Assembly: GCF_014644295.1 (NCBI RefSeq)
Contig: NZ_BMKK01000001.1
Span: 496,001-560,000 of the forward strand
From: Emticicia aquatilis
GTDB taxonomy: Bacteria > Bacteroidota > Bacteroidia > Cytophagales > Spirosomataceae
DNA length: 64,000 nt
Direction of reading: 5' to 3'
Shown: positions 56,405 to 64,000 of the stretch, piece by piece
Layout: each line of letters opens with the position of its first letter
Numbering within the stretch: the first letter of the stretch is position 1
Position numbers and translations under genes: made by a program
Notes under the pieces: model-generated
What the model was told of the DNA's origin: nothing
Seen by the model: only the letters and a program-made list of their open reading frames with translations
The model's database searches: none

Positions 56405-56555
56405 AATTAAGAAATGTATAATTAAGACGGGGTCGCCTAAGACGAGGTCGCCCGTGCGATGTAGAATTAAGAATGATGGATAGATATTTTCTTAATGCTT
56501 ATCTTAAATATTCAACAAAATTACATTCTTAATTCTTAATTCTCAATTCTTCATT
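56405..56555. repeat. Repeat-rich spacer with AATTAAGA words and a GACGxGGTCGCC direct repeat
   Basis: AATTAAGA words on the left face TTCTTAATTCTTAATTCTCAATTC on the right. Two 12-bp copies GACGGGGTCGCC (56426-56437) and GACGAGGTCGCC (56441-56452) differ by one base. Confidence 0.55.
56516..56546 (-). promoter_or_regulatory. Candidate promoter for the MCE/MlaD gene
   Basis: Read on the minus strand: TTG (complement of 56544-56546), 20 nt, TAATTTTG (complement of 56516-56523). Fits TTG-N19-21-TAnnTTTG and lies about 130 bp before the MCE start. Confidence 0.45.
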
Positions 56556-56561
56556 CAAAAA

Positions 56562-57326
56562 TCATTTCTCCTTCTCTTCTTTATACGCCTTTACTGCCTT
56601 AAATATTGCATCGGCCAATTTATCTTGTCCGTCGGAACTACCTAAGATTTTTTTATCAGTAGAGTTTGTCAAATAGCCCGTTTCGACATAAATTCCGGGC
56701 ATTGCAGTTTGCCAAAGCACCTGAAAACCTGCCTGTTTCACACCCCTACTTCTATGTCCTACTTTTGAGATTTGCTTCTCGACCATGCTTGCCAACTTTA
56801 CACTCTCTTTCATGAAAGCATTCTGATAATTGGCCAGCATAATATTAGCCATTGGCGAACTCAGGTCATATCCTTTGTAGTTTTTCTTATAATTATCCTC
56901 CATCAAAATAACCTCGTTTTCACGCATAGCGAGTTCGAGATTTTCTTCAGTTTTGTGTAAGCCCATCACATAAGTTTCTGAACCACTCAACTTTGAGGAA
57001 TACGGATTGGCATTTACGTGGATACATATAAACAAATCTGCTTTATTTTTATTGGCGATAGCTGCTCGTTCGTGAAGCGGAATAAACACATCCGTCTTTC
57101 GGGTATAAACCACCTTTACACCTGGAAGGTTCTCTTGCAACTTTTTTCCGAGTTTCAGCGTCACACTCAAAGCGATGTCCTTCTCTCTAAGCTTGCTGTG
57201 CTGAGTACCTGGGTCTTTGCCACCATGCCCTGCGTCAATTACAATCGTTCGGATTTTTCCGCTTTGAGCATGGGCAATTTCAAGCGAGAATATAATGATA
57301 AGTAGGACTTTAAGAATTTTTAACAT
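56562..57326 (-). CDS. N-acetylmuramoyl-L-alanine amidase (Amidase_3)
   Basis: A 254-aa exported zinc amidase: signal peptide ending AHAQ (1-21), then an Amidase_3 domain with zinc ligands H34 (DAGHGG), E48 (LREKD) and H103 (IHVNA), and catalytic E215 (VETGYLTN). It cuts the bond between MurNAc and the stem peptide in peptidoglycan, typically for daughter-cell separation. There is no extra peptidoglycan-binding domain. Divergent from lptD. Confidence 0.94.
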   Translation of the reverse strand: MLKILKVLLIIIFSLEIAHAQSGKIRTIVIDAGHGGKDPGTQHSKLREKDIALSVTLKLGKKLQENLPGVKVVYTRKTDVFIPLHERAAIANKNKADLFICIHVNANPYSSKLSGSETYVMGLHKTEENLELAMRENEVILMEDNYKKNYKGYDLSSPMANIMLANYQNAFMKESVKLASMVEKQISKVGHRSRGVKQAGFQVLWQTAMPGIYVETGYLTNSTDKKILGSSDGQDKLADAIFKAVKAYKEEKEK

Positions 57327-57504
57327 GATTTTATGGGCAAACGTTCTTTCACTACTATATAATAGCTAATTTTGTGCCATTACTGAGCGTTAATAGAATA
57401 GTTTTTGCAGAAAAAGCCAAAATCTGAGGATTTAAGTATATACGAATGAGCGGCTTTCTCTCGTAGGTTATAATAATAGAACATTTTTTACAAAGATACG
57501 TTTT

Positions 57505-60500
57505 TTGGAACAACTGAGAAAATATACCTCCCACTTCAAAAAGGGACTTAAAACATTTACAGATTTAACGTCGGCGAGGTACAAAACCTTGCAGAGGTTG
57601 GGTTTTCAAATAGCTTTCGGTCTGCTATTTTTGTTTTCATTCAATACTTTTGCACAATTTCCATCGGGTGGCAGACTTCCAAACTTTGGGGGAGGCAGTA
57701 CCTCTCGCCCGAGTACTTCACGCCCAACCACTACTACACGGCCATTTGGAAATAAGCTTTTTGAAGAAAAGAAAGATACAACCCGTGTCTCAATTCCTGA
57801 CTCGCTTCGTAGTAAAGACACTGGCTTACAAACAACCGTAAAATATGTAGCCGAAGATTCGACTGTAATGGATGTTTCGGGTGAAGTGCTTAATCTCTAC
57901 GGAAAAGCAGTTGTAACTTATGGAGATATCGAACTGAAAGCCGATTATATAAAAATTGATTGGGGAAAAAGCGAAATCTATGCCCACGGCTCGCCCGATA
58001 CTACCAAACGTGGAGAAAAAGTAAAAGGAAAACCGATTTTTACGCAGGGAGGTGATAATTATAATACCGATACGATACGCTATAATTTTAAGTCAAAAAA
58101 GGCAATTATCAAAGGCATTGTAACCCAACAAGGCGAAGGCTTCGTGACGGGCGAACGGGTAAAGAAAGATGCTAACGATGATATGTATTTGGTCGATGCC
58201 AAATATACAACCTGTAATCTGAAAGAACCACACTTTCATATTTCGGCACGAAAAATCAAGCTCGTCAATAAAAAACAGATTATTTCGGGGCCATTTAACT
58301 TTGTTTTGAGTGGTATTCCACTGCCCGTTGGTTTACCTTTCGGGTTCTTCCCTGTACCAAAAAATAAAGAAGCGGGTACTTCGGGAATTATTATGGGGAC
58401 TTATGGCGAAGACCCCAACAATCGAGGTTTTTATTTCCGTGATTTTGGATACTATTTTGCTGTAAATGAGCGAATTGGCTTAAAAGTTTTAGGACAAATT
58501 TATTCTAAAGGTAGCTTGGGTTTAGGTATTCAATCCACTTATTCAAAGCGATATAAATATTCGGGCAACTTGAATTTTCAGTATAATTACAATAATAATA
58601 CACCCGAAGTTGTAGCTACTGATGATAACAATAACTACAAAACCAAAGACTTTAACATTAGCTGGTCGCACTCACCAGCCAATAAACGTCCCGACCGTAG
58701 TTTTTCGTCGTCGGTAAATTTGCGTAGTAATGGTTTCAACCGAAACAACGTAAACACCGTTGATGTGAGCAACTACCTGAGCAGTACTTCAAACTCATCG
58801 GTGCAGTTTGGGCGTACTTTTGCACAAAAACTCGTAACAAGTTCGGGTATCAATATTTCACAAAACTTCACAACTGGACAAGTAGATGCCTCGGCCAATT
58901 ATAGCATTGGTCTGAATCAATTTAACCCCTTTGTACCAGAGAAAAAACAAATCGGACGTTGGTTTGAGTCTTTTAGGGTTGGCTTAAACGTAAGCGGAGG
59001 CTATCAAGCCACCAACACCCGTGTGAACAGTATCACGAGCTATTCGGATTATAAAATTATTCGTCAGAACGCAGATGGTAGTTACTCTTCAATCGAAGCA
59101 AAACCTTTGACCAACGAAGAAATCAAACTTCGTGATGCCAATCCGCTTACGCTCACAGCCGAAGAACGAATCGCACAAAAAGCATTGCAAGAACGCCTCA
59201 GTAATGTAAGAAAACTAAATAGTTTAGATGCCATCAATGAAGTTTTGAAAGATGGTAAGTTTACGAGCACCTACTCTATTCCGATTGCATTACCAAACTT
59301 CAAGATTGCACGATATATCAACTTTACTCCAAGTATATCACTCAGAGGTGATATTTCGACACAAAGCCTTAGTTATGAATACATTGCGAGCGAAAATGCG
59401 GTAAAAATAGATACTGTAAAAGGTTTTTTCCCTACTTACCAAACCTCAGTTTCGGGTGGGTTAAATACCCGTGTATATGGTACTTATCAGTTTAAAGGCA
59501 AAGGACGTTTACAGGCTATTCGCCACACAATGGCTCCTTCATTAAGTTTAAGTTATGCCCCTGATTTTACTAAACGTCTATTTGAATATAAAGTAGTCAG
59601 GATTGATAAAACTACTACTAACGGGGTTTCTACTTACGATACCCTCCGTAAATTATTACCAAAATACCCAACATTGGGAGCAGCAGCAGGAGCATCGGGA
59701 AATGTTAGTTTCAACCTTACAAACCAACTTGAAGCAAAAGTTAGGTCAAAATCTGATACGGCGGCAAAGGCATTTGAGAAGATTTCGTTACTTGATAATT
59801 TAAGTCTCGGAACAAGTTATAACCTCTTGGCGATTGGTGACTCAATGAACTTATCAAACATCAATTTGAGTGCTAATACCAATTTATTTAAGAATCTGAT
59901 AAACCTCAATATGGGAGCCAGCCTTGACCCTTATTTTTATCAAGCAGAAAGCACCCCCGAATTACGAGCATTAAACCCTGCGGGACGTATCCGTCGCTAC
60001 TATAAAATTCAGCAAGTGCAGGGAATTGCGGGTTTAGCAACTTTACGTACGGCAAATATCGCTATTTCTACTCGTCTTTCGCCAGCGACTTTTAATCCAG
60101 ATAAAGCTAAACCAAAGACAAATACACAAAGCAATAACCCACAAATGGATGCTATGAAAAAGTTTGTGGCAGCTAACCCTGAACTTTATGTTGATTTCAC
60201 GATTCCGTGGACACTGAGTTTGAGCTATAACCTCAATTATAGTAAACAAGGTTTGGCCGACCCACAAATCACGCAGGCCATTACTGTTCAAGGTGATTTA
60301 AGTCTTACGCCAAAATGGAAACTGGGTTTCAATACGGGTTATGATATGCAGCTAAAAGCTCCTACGCTTACAAACATAACAATCCATCGAGAACTTCACT
60401 GTTGGGATATGGCTTTCAACTGGACACCAATTTCTGGCTATTCAGTACGTAGTAGTTATTCGTTTACACTTAATGTAAGAAGTGCATTATTGCAAGAATT

Positions 60501-60546
60501 GAAAGTAAGCCGTAGAAGACAATATTATGGAAGTGGAGGTTTTTAA
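57505..60546 (+). CDS. lptD: Putative LPS-assembly outer-membrane protein LptD
   Basis: A 1013-aa outer-membrane protein. No ATG is available in frame between the upstream stop (57433-57435) and the signal peptide, so TTG at 57505 is taken as start. The signal peptide is unusually long (hydrophobic core GLLFLFSFNTFAQ at about 39-51) and is followed by a Gly/Ser/Thr/Arg linker. An OstA/LptA-like beta-jellyroll spans about 110-250 (VSGEVLNLYGKAVVTYGDIELKAD). The LptD C-terminal barrel then includes LPFGFFPVPKNKEAGTSGIIMGTYGE. It inserts lipopolysaccharide into the outer leaflet. Works with LptB encoded at 52729-53466. Confidence 0.88.
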   Translation: MEQLRKYTSHFKKGLKTFTDLTSARYKTLQRLGFQIAFGLLFLFSFNTFAQFPSGGRLPNFGGGSTSRPSTSRPTTTTRPFGNKLFEEKKDTTRVSIPDSLRSKDTGLQTTVKYVAEDSTVMDVSGEVLNLYGKAVVTYGDIELKADYIKIDWGKSEIYAHGSPDTTKRGEKVKGKPIFTQGGDNYNTDTIRYNFKSKKAIIKGIVTQQGEGFVTGERVKKDANDDMYLVDAKYTTCNLKEPHFHISARKIKLVNKKQIISGPFNFVLSGIPLPVGLPFGFFPVPKNKEAGTSGIIMGTYGEDPNNRGFYFRDFGYYFAVNERIGLKVLGQIYSKGSLGLGIQSTYSKRYKYSGNLNFQYNYNNNTPEVVATDDNNNYKTKDFNISWSHSPANKRPDRSFSSSVNLRSNGFNRNNVNTVDVSNYLSSTSNSSVQFGRTFAQKLVTSSGINISQNFTTGQVDASANYSIGLNQFNPFVPEKKQIGRWFESFRVGLNVSGGYQATNTRVNSITSYSDYKIIRQNADGSYSSIEAKPLTNEEIKLRDANPLTLTAEERIAQKALQERLSNVRKLNSLDAINEVLKDGKFTSTYSIPIALPNFKIARYINFTPSISLRGDISTQSLSYEYIASENAVKIDTVKGFFPTYQTSVSGGLNTRVYGTYQFKGKGRLQAIRHTMAPSLSLSYAPDFTKRLFEYKVVRIDKTTTNGVSTYDTLRKLLPKYPTLGAAAGASGNVSFNLTNQLEAKVRSKSDTAAKAFEKISLLDNLSLGTSYNLLAIGDSMNLSNINLSANTNLFKNLINLNMGASLDPYFYQAESTPELRALNPAGRIRRYYKIQQVQGIAGLATLRTANIAISTRLSPATFNPDKAKPKTNTQSNNPQMDAMKKFVAANPELYVDFTIPWTLSLSYNLNYSKQGLADPQITQAITVQGDLSLTPKWKLGFNTGYDMQLKAPTLTNITIHRELHCWDMAFNWTPISGYSVRSSYSFTLNVRSALLQELKVSRRRQYYGSGGF

Positions 60547-60548
60547 GG

Positions 60549-60699
60549 TTGTCTGAACTAGACTTAGTTGATTTATATGATGAACTTGAATACGATTATA
60601 TAGAAACCAATTTTCGTGTAACATATTGATTATTACATCACACTAAAACAAAATCAATCATAATAATCAAATCAATCAACTAAATCATAGTTCAGACAA
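60549..60699. repeat. Long imperfect inverted repeat between convergent genes
   Basis: TTGTCTGAACTA (60549-60560) pairs perfectly with TAGTTCAGACAA (60688-60699). Pairing continues imperfectly inward through TTAGTTGATT / AATCAACTAA. About 150 bp overall, starting 3 bp after the lptD stop and ending 5 bp before the kinase stop; it may double as the terminator for both. Confidence 0.75.
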
Positions 60700-60703
60700 T
60701 TTT

Positions 60704-61618
60704 CTACAACTCAAACGTAGCCAATTTTCTAAATTCTTCTACACGAGCTGCTATTTCTTCTTGAGAAAGGTTTTGGATACGCTCCGAACCGAATCTTTCA
60801 ACACAGAAAGAAGCCATTGCCGAACCATAAACGATAGCACGTTTCATATTGTCAAAACTCAAATCATCGGTTTTTGCTAAGTGAGAAATAAATCCACCTG
60901 CGAAAGTATCACCCGCACCTGTTGGGTCGAAAACTTCTTCTAATGGCAATGCAGGACAGAAGAAAATATCATCGTTTTGGAATAACAATGCACCGTGTTC
61001 GCCTTTCTTGATGATTAGCGTTTTTGGTCCCATTGCCATGATAGTTTTGGCTGCTCGACGCAACGAATAATCACCCGAAAGCATACGAGCCTCTTCGTCG
61101 TTGATTGTTACACAGTCAACATCTTTCAATAATGCTTTCAAATCATCGAGAGCAATATCAATCCAAAGGTTCATTGTATCGAGCAATACAAACTTCGGAC
61201 GTTTGTTCAAACGCTTCAAAACCAAGTGCTGAATAGCTGGAGCGGTGTTTCCGAGCATCAAGAAATCACAATCTTGATACGATGCAGGAATCTTCGGGTC
61301 GAAGTTTTCCATTACGTTTAACTGAACTTCTACCGTATCTCGGCTATTCATATCGTTGTGATAGCGACCATGCCAGAAGAACGATTTCTCGCCTTTTCTG
61401 ATTTCAAGACCATCCACATTTACGCCATGACTCACCAAAGTGTCAATCATTTCTTGTGGAAAATCTTCGCCAACAACCGCAACGAGGTTATTTTCTTTTA
61501 CGAAGTATGAAGCAGTGAGCGTAATGAAAGTGGCTGCTCCGCCAATGATTTTATCTGTTTTTCCGAATGGCGTTTCCAATTTATCAAACGCTACCGAACC
61601 TACTGTAAGTAATGACAT
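60704..61618 (-). CDS. PfkB-family carbohydrate/nucleoside kinase
   Basis: A 304-aa ribokinase-fold kinase. GGAATF near residue 26 is the N-terminal glycine motif, TLIIKKGEHGALL (200-212) is the ATP-site strand, and DPTGAGDTFAGGF (231-243) carries the anion hole and catalytic D237. It resembles bacterial adenosine-kinase-like or fructose/ribose kinases. The substrate cannot be fixed. CAAAGTTA at 61672-61679 (TAACTTTG on the minus strand) is a likely -7 element, about 50 bp upstream. Confidence 0.9.
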   Translation of the reverse strand: MSLLTVGSVAFDKLETPFGKTDKIIGGAATFITLTASYFVKENNLVAVVGEDFPQEMIDTLVSHGVNVDGLEIRKGEKSFFWHGRYHNDMNSRDTVEVQLNVMENFDPKIPASYQDCDFLMLGNTAPAIQHLVLKRLNKRPKFVLLDTMNLWIDIALDDLKALLKDVDCVTINDEEARMLSGDYSLRRAAKTIMAMGPKTLIIKKGEHGALLFQNDDIFFCPALPLEEVFDPTGAGDTFAGGFISHLAKTDDLSFDNMKRAIVYGSAMASFCVERFGSERIQNLSQEEIAARVEEFRKLATFEL

Positions 61619-61671
61619 AGATAATTTACCTTTGTAAAAGGATTTTTTTAGTGAAAATGTCTATATTATTG

Positions 61672-61679
61672 CAAAGTTA
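61672..61679 (-). promoter_or_regulatory. Candidate -7 box for the PfkB kinase gene
   Basis: TAACTTTG on the minus strand matches TAnnTTTG. No clear -33 element was found. Confidence 0.4.
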
Positions 61680-61718
61680 ACGATTTTTTATTTATTTTTT
61701 ACTTCGTAAAACAGCTTT

Positions 61719-62900
61719 TTAAATCGGTGGGCAACGCTTAAATTCCTTATTTCTATCAAACAAATATCGGTAGGTAATATAAGTCTTGTATTTTTTTGCT
61801 CCCAGCATTTGCGTTACTTTGAGCATTTTTGGGTTAAAATCGGCAATCCAGTTGAGTTCGAGAGTTTCATACTGGTAATTTGGTACCCAACATGCCCTCG
61901 AAAACGACAAAGCAATGGCCGATTCGATACCACGTCCTTGGTATTCGGGAATTACCCCAAAAATTACTCCACGAGCTTTTTTGTTGGTTTTCATCAAAGT
62001 ATGATACAACCATTTTATTTTACCAATCAAATTCAGCTTACCGTTGATGTGCTTAATGATTTGGTTCAATTCGGGAATCATGATAAAAAACGCAATCGGC
62101 TCGCCGTTATGGTAGCCAAACCACATTAGTTCTTCTTCCAAAATCGGTTTCATGGTTTGCATAATGGCCGCTGCACGTTCAGGTGTCATTTCGCCAGCCG
62201 ACATATTTTTTGCCCAAGCTTTATTATAAATAATGCGAAAATCTTCGGCAAATTTGGGTAATTCTTTCTTGCTTACATGCTTAAATTCGTAGCCCGGTGT
62301 GTTGTAAATCCGATTAGCAATCTCGAATAATGCAGGGCGAACAACCTTTCGAGCCTCAACTTCGGGAATCGGCAACAGGAATGTGTATTGCTGGAAATAA
62401 TCTTGAAAACCGTAATTCTCGAAAAACGCACGGTAGTATTTTTGGTGATAAAACATCCCCCAAGTTGGTTCGGCATCATGTGGGTCAACGTGCAGCCCCC
62501 ACCAATTATCACGTTCGCCAAAATTCACTGGGCCATCCATAGCTTCCATGCCTCGCTCTTGTAGCCATGCTTTGCATTTATCAAACATCGCAAAGGCAAC
62601 TTCTTGATTATCAATACATTCAAAGAAGCCCATGCCCCCAGTTGGTTGTTCGTTTTGGTTGGCAGTATTCGGGTTTACAAATGCCGCCACTCTTGCAATG
62701 ATCTTACCCGAATTGTCAAGAGCCAACCAACGAATGCAATCGCCACCATCGAAAAGTGGATTTTTGGTGCGGTCAAAGATTTTTTCGATGTCGTTGTCGA
62801 GCGGACGAATCCAATATTTATTGCCTTTATAGAGGCGTGAAGGAAACTCTAAAAATTCTTTTTGTAGCTTTCTGCTCTCTCCTACTTCAATGATTTGCAT
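61719..62900 (-). CDS. GNAT-fold acyltransferase-like protein
   Basis: A 393-aa cytoplasmic protein. The C-terminal half has a GNAT-like acetyl-CoA motif region (FGVIPEYQGRGIESAIAL, near 315-332, in the place of R/QxxGxG/A). The N-terminal half (FLEFPSRLYKGNKYWIRPL, GPVNFGERDNWWGL) matches the Bacteroidota family related to E. coli YghO. The length suggests a double GNAT arrangement. No substrate can be proposed. CAAAGATA at 62923-62930 (TATCTTTG on the minus strand) is a probable -7 element just upstream. Confidence 0.75.
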   Translation of the reverse strand: MQIIEVGESRKLQKEFLEFPSRLYKGNKYWIRPLDNDIEKIFDRTKNPLFDGGDCIRWLALDNSGKIIARVAAFVNPNTANQNEQPTGGMGFFECIDNQEVAFAMFDKCKAWLQERGMEAMDGPVNFGERDNWWGLHVDPHDAEPTWGMFYHQKYYRAFFENYGFQDYFQQYTFLLPIPEVEARKVVRPALFEIANRIYNTPGYEFKHVSKKELPKFAEDFRIIYNKAWAKNMSAGEMTPERAAAIMQTMKPILEEELMWFGYHNGEPIAFFIMIPELNQIIKHINGKLNLIGKIKWLYHTLMKTNKKARGVIFGVIPEYQGRGIESAIALSFSRACWVPNYQYETLELNWIADFNPKMLKVTQMLGAKKYKTYITYRYLFDRNKEFKRCPPI

Positions 62901-63323
62901 ACTCTATTACTATTTATGAGTGCAAAGATAGTTTTTAGAGTTCTGAATTCTGAGTTTTGAATGCTGAGTTTTGTTCTTTTGCAGATTTTTAGGTAAGAAA
63001 ATCCATGTTTCGTATAGAAATAACCGAAAGTGATTGTTTAGTTTGTGGTTGGGGATTTACTACATTATGCTTCTATAACCACTAAAAAATGATATAAATG
63101 GTATCACGAAAAACAAGTTTAGCTCAAAACAATACAAAAGGTACTACAAAACTTTCGTATATTTGAGAGTTAATGGTAATGGTAGGACGCCCCTACCAAT
63201 ACGTAACATACAACTGACAACAAAACGTCAACACCTTTACAAAATAAAAAGGCTGCAACCTAATGTACAAGTTGACATAGTTACAGCACATTTTTGAACT
63301 ACTGAATTTTGAGAAGTCGGAAA
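62901..63323. other. Intergenic region, no gene seen
   Basis: This 423-bp spacer between two minus-strand genes contains the -7-like box at 62923-62930. It also has a 14-bp tandem duplication TGAATTCTGAGTTT / TGAATGCTGAGTTT (62944-62971) and a hairpin GGTAGG-N5-CCTACC (63181-63197). Only very short open frames are present and none is convincing. Confidence 0.6.
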
Positions 63324-63671
63324 TTAATTTTGTTTTTGGACTGGTCGAACTTCTACTTTTCCGTTCTCTTCAAAAATAGGACACCCTTTTGAAATCTCTA
63401 CAGCTTCATTAATGTCTTTTGCGTTAATGATGAGATAGCCATTAACCATTTCTTTGGCTTCTATGAAAGGACCATCTGTCACGACTTTATTTTTTCCGTT
63501 TACCTGTTTACCACTGCGTTGAAGAGATTCGCCACCTGCAAGGATTCCTTTCTGACCAAGACCTTGCATCCAAGTTATCCATCTTTGAATGTATTCCATA
63601 GCTTCCTTGGAATCATTGGCATTATCGGGATGAGTGTCACCGCCTCTAAATAAAAACATAAATTTTTCCAT
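63324..63671 (-). CDS. YCII-family (DGPF-domain) protein
   Basis: A 115-aa protein of the YciI-related family: MFLFRGG at the start, the signature VTDGPFIEAKEMVNGYLII (66-84), and a C-terminal VRPVQ strand. Members form small alpha-beta barrel dimers, often encoded beside regulators; some are fused to extracytoplasmic-function sigma factors. Here the divergent HxlR gene starts 98 bp away, suggesting joint control. Enzymatic role not established. Confidence 0.9.
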   Translation of the reverse strand: MEKFMFLFRGGDTHPDNANDSKEAMEYIQRWITWMQGLGQKGILAGGESLQRSGKQVNGKNKVVTDGPFIEAKEMVNGYLIINAKDINEAVEISKGCPIFEENGKVEVRPVQKQN

Positions 63672-63690
63672 TTTGATTCGATTTTAATTG

Positions 63691-63737
63691 TTACTTTTAT
63701 TTACTTTTATAGTGTAAATATTCATTGTTAATATTTA
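63691..63737. promoter_or_regulatory. Candidate HxlR operator and direct repeat between divergent genes
   Basis: A perfect 8-bp inverted repeat TAAATATT (63715-63722) N7 AATATTTA (63730-63737) lies midway between the YCII and HxlR starts. Next to it is an exact tandem repeat of TTACTTTTAT (63691-63710). Confidence 0.6.
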
Positions 63738-63769
63738 TTCTACAAGTAGGACTATAAACCAAAGTAAGT

Positions 63770-64000
63770 ATGAAAAATAATACTATTACTGTAAATCAAC
63801 AATTTAACGAAGAAAAAAAAATCGTTTTTGATGAAAATTCTTGCCCTGTCACTGCTACTATGCAGGTTTTAGGTGGGAAATGGAAGTGCATTCTCATTAA
63901 TGCTATCTATATAACATCCCCTGCAAGGTTCGGTGAATTGAAGCGAAGTGTAAAAGGAATAACTCAATCTATGCTTACTCAACAGTTAAGAGAGTTGGAG
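63770..64000 (+). CDS. HxlR-family winged-helix regulator (3' end outside window)
   Basis: Translation from the ATG at 63770 gives 77 residues up to the window edge. It shows the HxlR pattern: Cys in ENSCPVTATMQVLGGKWK (Cys25), then RFGELKRSVKGITQSMLTQQLRELE, the recognition helix-turn-helix. HxlR proteins are dimeric repressors or activators, some of them redox or aldehyde sensors through the N-terminal cysteine. Probably controls itself and the divergent YCII gene. Confidence 0.92.
   Translation, partial: MKNNTITVNQQFNEEKKIVFDENSCPVTATMQVLGGKWKCILINAIYITSPARFGELKRSVKGITQSMLTQQLRELE

Noticed and set aside
62961-63323. A small gene beginning at the ATG near 63005
   Set aside because: It has only 26 codons and no supporting context.

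Overview
The window looks like a chromosomal segment of an AT-rich Bacteroidota bacterium, most likely a cytophagalean (Emticicia/Spirosoma-type). This is inferred from a SusC/SusD pair, TonB receptors with N-terminal carboxypeptidase-like domains, many lipoproteins, GEVED, ELWxxDGT and coat-hanger secreted proteins, LytTR/LytS signalling, TAnnTTTG-type promoter boxes and an almost complete lack of Shine-Dalgarno sequences. I cannot assign a genus from sequence alone. No rRNA, tRNA, CRISPR array, insertion sequence or phage gene was seen.

Layout. 1-2100 (+) is the 3' part of a large secreted beta-propeller-like protein, convergent with a bacterial alpha-2-macroglobulin lipoprotein (2158-7608, -). 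8057-9472 (+) is an exported TPR plus actin-like ATPase-fold protein. 9618-31545 (-) is a 15-gene catabolic run. In transcription order it encodes SusC, SusD, a beta-propeller/HEAT/cytochrome c protein, a DUF1080 (3-keto-glycoside hydrolase family) lipoprotein, two TIM-barrel sugar epimerase/isomerases, an alpha/beta hydrolase, a DUF4432 epimerase-like protein, a cupin isomerase-like protein, a third TIM-barrel isomerase, a Gfo/Idh/MocA dehydrogenase, a ribose-type ABC importer (ATPase, permease, lipoprotein binding protein) and a bifunctional class II aldolase/short-chain dehydrogenase. It reads as a pathway that imports a glycoside, oxidises it, cleaves the keto-sugar, rearranges it and splits the carbon chain. 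Several of its spacers are filled with palindromic repeats.

31891-32768 (+) is a coupled GyrI-like/DUF7793 pair divergent from SusC. 32825-35512 (+) is a secreted ELWxxDGT repeat protein. 35517-45182 (-) holds a Cthe_2159-like carbohydrate-binding lipoprotein, a LytS/LytTR two-component pair, and a DUF3500 - HupE/UreJ - TonB receptor cluster. 45431-52669 is a set of secreted hydrolases and surface proteins: two esterases, a GEVED protein, a calcium-binding TSP3-repeat lipoprotein, a cyanophycinase-like lipoprotein and a small Spy-like protein.

52729-60546 is envelope and housekeeping: LptB, RecJ, an MCE/MlaD protein, an N-acetylmuramoyl-L-alanine amidase and divergent LptD. 60704-62900 (-) encodes a PfkB-type kinase and a GNAT-fold protein. 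The right edge has a YCII-family protein divergent from a truncated HxlR regulator, with a clear inverted repeat between them.

All functional calls come from motif and family recognition by eye. No database search was possible.
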